Origin: Jaenimonas drosophilae | Taxonomy: Eukaryota > Euglenozoa > Kinetoplastea > Trypanosomatida > Trypanosomatidae | Assembly: GCA_030849065.1 (NCBI GenBank) | Contig: JASAON010001634.1 | Coordinates: 1 to 64,000 of the forward strand | Length of the DNA: 64,000 nucleotides | Direction of reading: 5' to 3' | In this document: piece by piece, positions 58,001-64,000 of the stretch | Position numbering within the stretch: the first letter of the stretch is position 1 | Layout of the letters: every line of letters starts with the position of its first letter | Position numbers and translations under genes: made by a program | Notes under the pieces: model-generated | Told to the model about the DNA's origin: nothing | The model's database searches: none | The model's input: only the letters and a program-made list of their open reading frames with translations

Positions 58001-59231
58001 CCTTCTCCAGCGTGTAGTCCCAGAGATCCCACATGAAGTTGAGGTGTGCATCTTCGGGGAGGGGAGGGTGAGTGACCGGGGTGCAGCCCACCTCTCGCAG
58101 CAGCCGGTCGGCGAGGAAGGCGTTGCGGAAGAGCACACGCGTGGAGCTATCTCCGCGGAAGAGGGCGTGAAACTGGGCCGGTGGAAGGGAGCACCACGCG
58201 ATGGAGTCCATCACCGCATTGAGAATCCAGTGGAGCTCACCTCGAGGTGATCGTCGGTCGCTTACGTCCTCGGCCATGTTGCGAATCATCTCCTCCGTGA
58301 CCTGCGGCAACAACACGTGGTGTTGAGAGTAGCCAATATACCACTCCAGTGCGGTTTTGAGCGGTGTCGTGAGGCAACTCGTCAGAAGATCAGCAGGGAG
58401 CGCAGGGCTCAGCGGCAGGGTCTCTCCTGTGGAGCACGCACACAAAAAGTAGTCGTTGGGGTGCGTCACATGAAGACGATCGCGATACCACCGATGAAGA
58501 ACAGCACCAGCGGAGTTGCAATCTAGAACATATGTGGTGGGAGAGTTGGCAAGGTGCGCCGCATCGGCCACATTAAATGGGATATAATGCATGTGCTCTG
58601 CGTCGAACATCCATACCTCGCCCAGCTCCGTCGCCCGCGGCATTCCGTGGCCGTTGTAGTGCACGAGCACACGGCCTTGGCCCGCTACACGTCGCGCCTT
58701 CACCAGTCTTGATTGGCTCACCTCAATGCTGCGCTCCACCGATCGCGTCACGTTCAGTTCCTTCATGGAGAAGAGGGCCTGATACTGCTTCTCGAGTCCC
58801 TCGGCAATCGCCTCACTCCAAGTGCTCGCGCTATCCTTCAAGTGGCTGGAAAAGATGGGTGATGCGGTTGGGTCCATCCAACACTCGAGCTTGGCGCAGG
58901 GATCAATGCGAGGGAAGTCTGGTGGATCGCAGCCGACGTTGAGGTACAGCAACAACACTGCGCTGCTGAGACGTACAATGGGGCGAGGGGAGAAGGAGAT
59001 GGACTCATTTCCCACCTCCACCCCACTCTCATCCGTCAAGACGGTGTTTGTGAGGGATGGAAGGGGAGCGGGTGTAAAGGCCTCGAGACGCTCGGCAATG
59101 GCGAGAGCATGAAGACGGCTATCCGGAACGGGGAGGGTCTGCCCAGGGGATGATGTGGCAGTGGTTGCGGCGGGTGCTACATGGGTGGTTGGTCGGCTCC
59201 GCTGCGACACGTGCCGCCTTCTACCCAGCAT
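55044..59231 (-). CDS. RAPTOR: Raptor, TORC1 subunit
   Basis: 1395 aa from ATG 59229-59231. Raptor N-terminal caspase-like domain at ~75-340: VLVHYNGHGMP, GEVWMFD, YIPFNVADA, TTYVLDCNSAGAVL, FLCACSTGETLPL, ADLLTSCLTTPLKTALEWY. Then a HEAT-repeat region (~400-860) interrupted by a Ser/Asp/Pro-rich loop near 560-620 (SSSHSSSSRSSSSGTSTSDDDD), and a C-terminal WD40-like propeller (~1050-1390). Raptor presents substrates to TOR kinase and senses nutrient state. Known kinetoplastid TOR complexes include Raptor. Length and order are typical (human 1335 aa). Confidence 0.93.
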   Translation of the reverse strand: MLGRRRHVSQRSRPTTHVAPAATTATSSPGQTLPVPDSRLHALAIAERLEAFTPAPLPSLTNTVLTDESGVEVGNESISFSPRPIVRLSSAVLLLYLNVGCDPPDFPRIDPCAKLECWMDPTASPIFSSHLKDSASTWSEAIAEGLEKQYQALFSMKELNVTRSVERSIEVSQSRLVKARRVAGQGRVLVHYNGHGMPRATELGEVWMFDAEHMHYIPFNVADAAHLANSPTTYVLDCNSAGAVLHRWYRDRLHVTHPNDYFLCACSTGETLPLSPALPADLLTSCLTTPLKTALEWYIGYSQHHVLLPQVTEEMIRNMAEDVSDRRSPRGELHWILNAVMDSIAWCSLPPAQFHALFRGDSSTRVLFRNAFLADRLLREVGCTPVTHPPLPEDAHLNFMWDLWDYTLEKVISQLPRLAASGGTVAYEPTTFFDDQLTAFEMWVNSGDVGQWPKQLPCVLMAITQLAYRTRAMALVVKYLDTGKTAGKRAILCGVLPYMSRLLTQSAEVSLIATVLWMQIIRIDPAEGCRELQRCECEQHLTQILLLEDPAVNVVTIGEDGKHPPLSKSTTTPPPQGHPNDPPRPAPTVHGSSHSSSSRSSSSGTSTSDDDDGDHQPQQPISTVQDLPTPEVVADAKPTYFLLKSLTLERCKCVTCYVLCQLLRCGVQQCVLCWNCNLLNIGFRALSSASAEHRSWSCLLLSHLFSGLRHARTFASRESTSRVDLFTRLLQDRSPIVRSSCVTLLASIIGSRPDMLPQDQQVRRMQMEMSLLIKLRGYLFDASMSVREELIYFCTKVIFRYRYALRTSLEEFLGEIARLPMGSPWSLNEPEVQVKSLLHAARPTTTARFDDTVVFHVTKLSEDDPAPPPEERCSVTAIHPTAMEIILGLLHDAALMLETLRNSCDEKKVAIAIQSLVSGEVPQSQRLEQESVRTMSTAASMEDEECQMVSEAERACRTWNADMMAKLVLDMHGRRLEPHSPVVEAELREDGGFQSSITEPPRTRTSTATSPLGAVTSTATNSVGATRSLHRAQTTGVNFPFLRHQVLPSMVRPDTIVCTALRALDASMVVATMSQSILNISYDSFEYLEVLNTFPVRLSAPVHQLLLINDLSDQSGLLMLDKRGAFSLMKNWCGRGAAPEEAAVFAACPPPPPNTTIDLKAAFRTNTATLFYGGPIGPDGATEIHALSLAEEQVAQRLPVSGDPRLTTLEVHTVHRAVLAGFADGVVRYYDDRQQQGQVGAMGMLQCRSGGPAGRSSSSGSSSFDPVLGVGAIANSSSSFGIFACTARTMHIFDTRKLSEPCVMVDHTELYSGILGDVTAPRIVGCSSSAHTGLVALSFTNGTYAAYNTRGSILTQTPQTVAHGSNALMLHPKSCVAHPLRPLMTCGGEVLCVQP

Positions 59232-59932
59232 GGATGCGAGTGGGGAGTAGAAACGCTAGCGATAAGCAACTTAGAACAAATTCCTGATTCTTGTTCAGTT
59301 CTTCATCCACCGCCGCGATGGCACAGCCACAACGCGACGGACCGCAAGTGAGAGATGATGGAGAGGCGGGATCTCCCCAGCTACGGGTGGAGAACAGAAC
59401 AAGCTAAGTCGTGAACCACAGTGAGATTGCAAAGATCGTAGGAACAAAGAGGGGAGAGTACGAGGGACGTCGCAACCAACGTGAAGCAAAGGACCACAGC
59501 AAACGTGGAGGTTAATCCGCCACACAATCGATCCGCATCCCTGACACAAGGATAGCGGGGGGCAGCAAGTAGGGTTTGTTACTCGCATCGGTAGCTGCCC
59601 AACAAAATGGGGCACTGATTTGTTTGCTTCCAACTTTAGTTTGTCTGGGTTGTTAGTGAAAGTTAGGGTGCACAAGAGGGAGGGTCCATCATCACAGGCC
59701 ACCGACGTGCTCCACTCCGTCGAAGGTTGCTCGGCCAGGCCTTAACATGCACACACACCAAAGATATAAAGACACCCCCACAGGGGGGTGCAACCAGCAA
59801 TTAATCACCAAGGGTATCACTCACATCATCGTGGCATCCCCCCCTCCCACCCCATATCCATCAAGTTGGAGAAAGGAATGAGAGAATCTGCCTGTGTGCG
59901 CCCCCCAAAGGAGCACACCACAGTGCTGTTGG
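59232..59932. other. 701-bp spacer between RPA2 and Raptor
   Basis: No gene seen. Contains a strong hairpin at 59773-59790 (listed separately); the rest should be the RPA2 3' UTR and Raptor 5' UTR. Confidence 0.5.
59773..59790. other. Strong GC hairpin
   Basis: CACCCCC (59773-59779) pairs perfectly with GGGGGTG (59784-59790) around a 4-nt loop. In transcript sense it lies ~145 nt past the RPA2 stop. Not followed by a T-run on either strand, so not a Pol III or bacterial-type terminator. Confidence 0.6.
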
Positions 59933-62900
59933 CTAGCGGGAGCTCGTCTCAGAGGTCTTGAGAACGACGCGGACGCCAACACTCGTCAGCTCGGTGGCCC
60001 ACAGCCGCAGCACCTGCGGGATGTCCACCATCACAATCGAGTCCGTCAGCTCCTTCGCACCGGCGTGGCAGAAGCTGCACGCCTTCCACGTGGCGTTTGA
60101 TGAGGCGTGGCGCTCAAAGATGGAGAGCAGTGAGCCGCACTCTGGGCACAGGTACGCCTTGGTCTTGTCAGAGACGTGCAGAAGACGATCCAGCACCACC
60201 TCACTCATACCATGCGAAAGAAGACCATCTCGCTCCATCTCTCCAACACGCACACCACCGTGGCGCTTGCGGCCCTTCACGGGCTGGCCCGTCGCGGTGA
60301 CGGCGCGGTGGGTGTGGTTATCCGTGCGGGCACGTGCCTGCCACTTATCGCTCACCATGTGCCGCACACGCTGATATCCGCTGATGCCCATGAAGACCTC
60401 CGCCTCCATCTCCTCCCCACTGATGCCATCAATCAAAGTCTCGCGGCCGTAGCGGTTGTAGCCATTTCTGCAGAGCGCATCGCCCAGCATCTCGGCCAGC
60501 CTCGGCTCCTCATCCACGGTGCTCCACGCCGAGTTATCCATGAAGCGCCCCTCTAGCGCCCCAATCTTGGCCGTCATGATCTCCAGCACCATGCCCACCG
60601 TCATTCGTGAAGGGAAGGCGTGCGGGTTGATGATCACATCGGGTGCGATGCCACTGCGTGAGGAAAAGGGGAGGTCGTGCGAGCGTACTTGAAGTGGTAG
60701 GGTACCCTTCTGGCCGTGTCGGGAGGCGAACTTGTCACCCACAGTGGGGGGACGTGGGATGCGGAAGACGACCAACACCGAAGTGGGGTCCGGGCCGTCA
60801 TAGACGAGGGGGACAACCTGGTGCACCCAGGCCTTCTCGCCCTTGTCAAAGTGACGCCACTTAGTTGTGTGGTGCTGCTCGTAGACAAACTTGCGGGCGT
60901 TGGTGATGGGGTCAATGATCTCCCGTCGTTGGGCACAGCAGTAGACATCATTCTGGTCTTGTAGGGCGGGGTACTTGTGGTCGGTGTCAAAGTTGAAGCC
61001 GTCGAGATTTGGGTTGGCGCGCTTCCGTGGCAGGCCGTTGGCCTCTAGCTCCTCGCTGTATCTCTGGCCAGATGACTCTATGTTGTGGAAGACGAAGGTG
61101 GAGTCGGTAGAGGGTGATCGGCCCGAGGCGGTGATGATCTTGGCCACAGTGATGCCCGCTGTGAGCATGCCACGCTGCGATGCGGTGCTGTTGAGCACCA
61201 CCGCATCGTCCAGGTCGTACCCGGTGTAAGCCAGGATGGCGACGACGGCATTCACACCGAGATTCACATCGTCAAGGTGGTAGTAGTCCATCGGCAAGGT
61301 GCGTGAGATGTAGCGCTGTGGGGAGTACATTCGGAACAGCTTGGCCTCCTTCCTCCACCCAAGTGCTTGCATCTGCGTACCGGCGGACTGCTTGCTCAGT
61401 CCACACTGAAAGAGGTTACGTGGGGAGCAGTTGTACTCAAAGAAGGGAATCGTCGTGGAGGTGAGAGAGATGATGTTGCTGCCGTTCTGCTCCATGTAGT
61501 CGAACTTGCAGTTGAGCTGCTCCGCGGCATCCAGCAAGTCGCTGGGGACGCAGGCGATATCGAGCCAACTCTGCTCCCACGTACCAATGAAGGAGAGCGG
61601 AAAGGGGAGGTCTGTGGTGGAGGCTGGGGTCACTGATTCAATCTTCTGAACCGGCCGCATCAGCCGACCAGAGTCGTAGAAGACGTAGAGTCCCTTGGGG
61701 TCCTTGTTGTTTGGGGCCACGTAAATCACCTCAACCGTGTTTATTGGTGTCACGTTGCGACGACGGACGATGCCGCTGCGCTCCACCAACTTTGCCGATC
61801 GGAGTAGCTTCATGGAGCGTAGAGCATCAGCCGCAGCCTCTGCCTCCGCCGGCGACGTATATCCCACCAACTCTCCCTCGAGCCAGATGGGAACGGTTTC
61901 GGCGAGCTGATCGAGCACCGAGGCTCCATCCTTGGTACGGCGCAGTTGTGCAACTTTCGTGATGGCAGCCATGAGCTCCGACTTCATGGAGGACCGCTCC
62001 GCGATGGAGAGCGGACTGGAGAGGATGGTAGAGACGGACAAGTGATTCAGCACACCGCAATCTGAGCCATCGGGGCTGTGCACCATGCAAATGAAGCCGT
62101 ACGCCTCACTCGGGTACCGGCGCACCTCACTGGACCTCATGTCGGCGATGGTCTTTCCTCGATGGATGCATCGAAGCTGTTCGAAGAATCGGTAGAAGTT
62201 CAGATGCTCAGCCATCACCTGCCATCCAGAGGTTTGGGGGCAGTAGAAGTCCTCCTCACGGTCAAGCTTCAGGTTGCCAATGTTGATGAGCTGCCAAAGC
62301 GGCGCTAAGAAGTTGGTGCTCGCTGCTCCACGATTTACATACGCCAAGGCCTCTCGAAGCTGGCGTAGGGACTCATCCGCATCGTTGAGGGCGGCGGTCG
62401 GGAGCTGCAGCACCGACTGAAACAGACTGCCAGTGCAGTGGCGGGCTAAGTTGTAGGTAAGCGGCCGAAGAAAGCGTCGCAAGCACACCTCAAAGCCACC
62501 CATCAACACCTGAGACACGGTGAAGAGCTCCTGATAGGCCGGAACATCATTACCAGCGTGTTCAGCCTTGCCATCAATGAAAAGGTAGAGCTGGCGGGCG
62601 ATGGCGATCAAGGCCACAAACTTTCGCTGGAGCTCGTCGAGAAGCTCCTGTGGGAGCCACGCGAGGACCTCATCGGGGGTGGCGTTGGGGCTCAAGTCAG
62701 GCGTGGGCACCTCCGCGTTGAGGTGCGAGAGGAGATGACGACGAAGCATGAAGAGTCCGTACCACGCATCGTGCTGGCAACGTGTGGTTTGTGAAAACTG
62801 CGGGAGGAAATGGAAAGCGCTGGAGCTACGGTGGTAGTCGCAGTACATCCGACCAATGATGGAGAGGTAGTCTAGGAAGGACGTGAGGTGCGAATAGGGC

Positions 62901-63973
62901 TTCTTCTGGTGGTGCTGTAGCAACGCCTCCACACGAGCGAGGTGGTTGCTACCGTTGGGCATACTCACCGACAACAGCTTCACCAACTCCATGCTGGATG
63001 CGCTGTGGGTGCTCGTGGCAAAGAGGAGGAGTGGCATAGGAATATGCCAGACCACCTTGCGTGCGAAGCTGAAAATGATGTCGCCAATGGTCGTATAGTA
63101 GAAGTAGTTCTGCACCGTGATGCCACTGGGTCGTTTGCAACGAATGACAACCGCCTTGGAGGAGAAGTGTGGGCCTTGGGTCTGGAACTTGTCGCGCTCA
63201 ATGTTGATGGCCACGTTGCACCGCTGCATCATCAATGCACGCAAGATACGCTCATGGCCGTTCATGATGAAGTAGCCGCCCACCTCCTTCTGCTCCTCCA
63301 GACCCCTGAAGTGGTCCATGCGGGTGTGAACGCCACGTAGGGAGCAGCGAGATCCACGAACCATTTCTGGAAACTCTGACCACGACACCCAAATTTGTGC
63401 GCTGCTGGGAACGAGGTAGGACATGCGTTCGTAGTCCAGTACCGGCACCTGATGCTGGCGCATCAAGGTGAAGAAGTCTGGCATCGTGTGGTTCACCAGA
63501 AGCGAGTTGCATGCATCGCGACGGAGGTCCTGACCTCCACGGTGGGCGATGAAGTGAAATCCCAAACGAATGTGGCATGGTTGGGAGTACGTCTCGCAGT
63601 ACCGGCGGTCGTATTGAGGAGTGGAGAAAGGGAGACACGCGTGCACAGCACGATCATGGGCGGTTTGGACCTCTGCAATGATTTGCGACTCACGAAGCTG
63701 CTTCGAGCGAATGAGGTCCTCCAGCGAGAAGGTTGTGGTCTTGGCCTTGTCAAAGGTTTCCTTCTCCGCCGTCTCCCAATCAGCTTTGAGCCGCTCCACC
63801 TGGCTCAGACAGCTCTGAAGACGATCCTTCATCAAGTGAAACTCGCGCTTCTGCACCTCATAGTTGGTCTCCATGGAGGGAGTGGCTGGTGTGCTCGCGT
63901 GTAGAACGTCCTCTGCCATCTTCAGCCGCTTCTGGAGCTTAGTGAGGTGTGTCGCGGCATGCTCCAGGACCAT
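59933..63973 (-). CDS. RPA2: RNA polymerase I second-largest subunit (RPA2/RPA135)
   Basis: 1346 aa from ATG 63971-63973, but the frame is open to base 64000, so the true start may lie outside. Residues 1-~95 form a coiled coil. Core Rpb2-family motifs follow: GGYFIMNGHERILRALM, NCSPRNLFQCGLSKQSAGTQ, GYDLDDAVVLN (metal-B region), VGDKFASRHGQKG, PDVIINPHAFPSRMTVGMVLE, RKRHGGVRVGEMERDGLLSHG, and a C-terminal zinc site (CPECG ... CSFC). Pol I rather than Pol II or III is judged from the LDDA variant of the EDA motif and overall divergence. In kinetoplastids Pol I makes rRNA and, in some species, surface-protein mRNAs. Confidence 0.9.
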   Translation of the reverse strand: MVLEHAATHLTKLQKRLKMAEDVLHASTPATPSMETNYEVQKREFHLMKDRLQSCLSQVERLKADWETAEKETFDKAKTTTFSLEDLIRSKQLRESQIIAEVQTAHDRAVHACLPFSTPQYDRRYCETYSQPCHIRLGFHFIAHRGGQDLRRDACNSLLVNHTMPDFFTLMRQHQVPVLDYERMSYLVPSSAQIWVSWSEFPEMVRGSRCSLRGVHTRMDHFRGLEEQKEVGGYFIMNGHERILRALMMQRCNVAINIERDKFQTQGPHFSSKAVVIRCKRPSGITVQNYFYYTTIGDIIFSFARKVVWHIPMPLLLFATSTHSASSMELVKLLSVSMPNGSNHLARVEALLQHHQKKPYSHLTSFLDYLSIIGRMYCDYHRSSSAFHFLPQFSQTTRCQHDAWYGLFMLRRHLLSHLNAEVPTPDLSPNATPDEVLAWLPQELLDELQRKFVALIAIARQLYLFIDGKAEHAGNDVPAYQELFTVSQVLMGGFEVCLRRFLRPLTYNLARHCTGSLFQSVLQLPTAALNDADESLRQLREALAYVNRGAASTNFLAPLWQLINIGNLKLDREEDFYCPQTSGWQVMAEHLNFYRFFEQLRCIHRGKTIADMRSSEVRRYPSEAYGFICMVHSPDGSDCGVLNHLSVSTILSSPLSIAERSSMKSELMAAITKVAQLRRTKDGASVLDQLAETVPIWLEGELVGYTSPAEAEAAADALRSMKLLRSAKLVERSGIVRRRNVTPINTVEVIYVAPNNKDPKGLYVFYDSGRLMRPVQKIESVTPASTTDLPFPLSFIGTWEQSWLDIACVPSDLLDAAEQLNCKFDYMEQNGSNIISLTSTTIPFFEYNCSPRNLFQCGLSKQSAGTQMQALGWRKEAKLFRMYSPQRYISRTLPMDYYHLDDVNLGVNAVVAILAYTGYDLDDAVVLNSTASQRGMLTAGITVAKIITASGRSPSTDSTFVFHNIESSGQRYSEELEANGLPRKRANPNLDGFNFDTDHKYPALQDQNDVYCCAQRREIIDPITNARKFVYEQHHTTKWRHFDKGEKAWVHQVVPLVYDGPDPTSVLVVFRIPRPPTVGDKFASRHGQKGTLPLQVRSHDLPFSSRSGIAPDVIINPHAFPSRMTVGMVLEIMTAKIGALEGRFMDNSAWSTVDEEPRLAEMLGDALCRNGYNRYGRETLIDGISGEEMEAEVFMGISGYQRVRHMVSDKWQARARTDNHTHRAVTATGQPVKGRKRHGGVRVGEMERDGLLSHGMSEVVLDRLLHVSDKTKAYLCPECGSLLSIFERHASSNATWKACSFCHAGAKELTDSIVMVDIPQVLRLWATELTSVGVRVVLKTSETSSR

Positions 63974-64000
63974 GCGTGCACTTCGGCCTGGGCGTACACC

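Noticed and set aside
1..64000. tRNA, rRNA, SL RNA, transposon or CRISPR array
   Set aside because: No B-box-like GGTTCGAnnCC with cloverleaf partners, no rRNA-like stretch, no reverse transcriptase or transposase frame, and no spaced direct-repeat array outside coding repeats was seen by eye. A covariance-model scan would be needed to exclude divergent RNAs.

Overview
The window looks like nuclear DNA of a kinetoplastid, most likely a bodonid-type or other deep-branching lineage rather than a parasitic trypanosomatid. Every gene I can support (30 of them) is on the minus strand, there are no cis-introns, and the genes are separated by 150-800 bp spacers. Several spacers show a pyrimidine-rich tract (seen as purine runs on the + strand) followed by an AG a few tens of bases upstream of an ATG. 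That is the layout of a polycistronic unit matured by spliced-leader trans-splicing. The UBP-type single-RRM proteins and SCD6 have kinetoplastid hallmarks. The species assignment is inference.

Right end (50-64 kb): the second-largest subunit of RNA polymerase I (possibly 5'-truncated by the window edge), the TORC1 subunit Raptor, a probable axonemal protein, a small membrane protein, a probable ATP synthase subunit e, a mitochondrial-looking unknown, and a PFA-DSP/Siw14-like phosphatase. Middle (38-50 kb): a J-like mitochondrial membrane protein lacking HPD, an ARM-like protein, the P-body protein SCD6/LSM14, a mitochondrial half-ABC transporter, an RRM protein, an unknown, and the first UBP-type RRM gene. 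Between 31.4 and 45.3 kb are three unusually long gene-poor intervals (2.2, 3.5 and 2.4 kb). I read them mainly as long 3' UTRs of UBP and SCD6 genes, with a few tiny ORFs and hairpins of uncertain meaning.

Left part (1-31 kb): an IQ-like protein of 954 aa, a 1123-aa type I membrane protein with a complete kringle domain (the most surprising gene here), two tiny single-TM proteins, the TFIIIB subunit BRF1, an Era-like GTPase, the SSU-processome protein UTP13/TBL3, a giant 1875-aa coiled-coil protein with two charged phospho-motif repeat arrays, DENR, a small unknown, a coiled-coil protein, the rRNA-processing factor FCF2, a small CxxC protein, a C7orf25/UPF0415 homologue and a RING-H2 protein cut by the left edge.

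Many genes serve ribosome production and translation: RPA2 (rRNA transcription), BRF1 (tRNA and 5S transcription), UTP13 and FCF2 (rRNA processing), Era (mitoribosome assembly), DENR (initiation and recycling), with SCD6 and UBP proteins acting on mRNA and Raptor on growth control. Kinetoplastid gene units are usually not functionally organised, so this may be coincidence. No tRNA, rRNA, transposon, CRISPR array or prokaryotic-type operon was seen.
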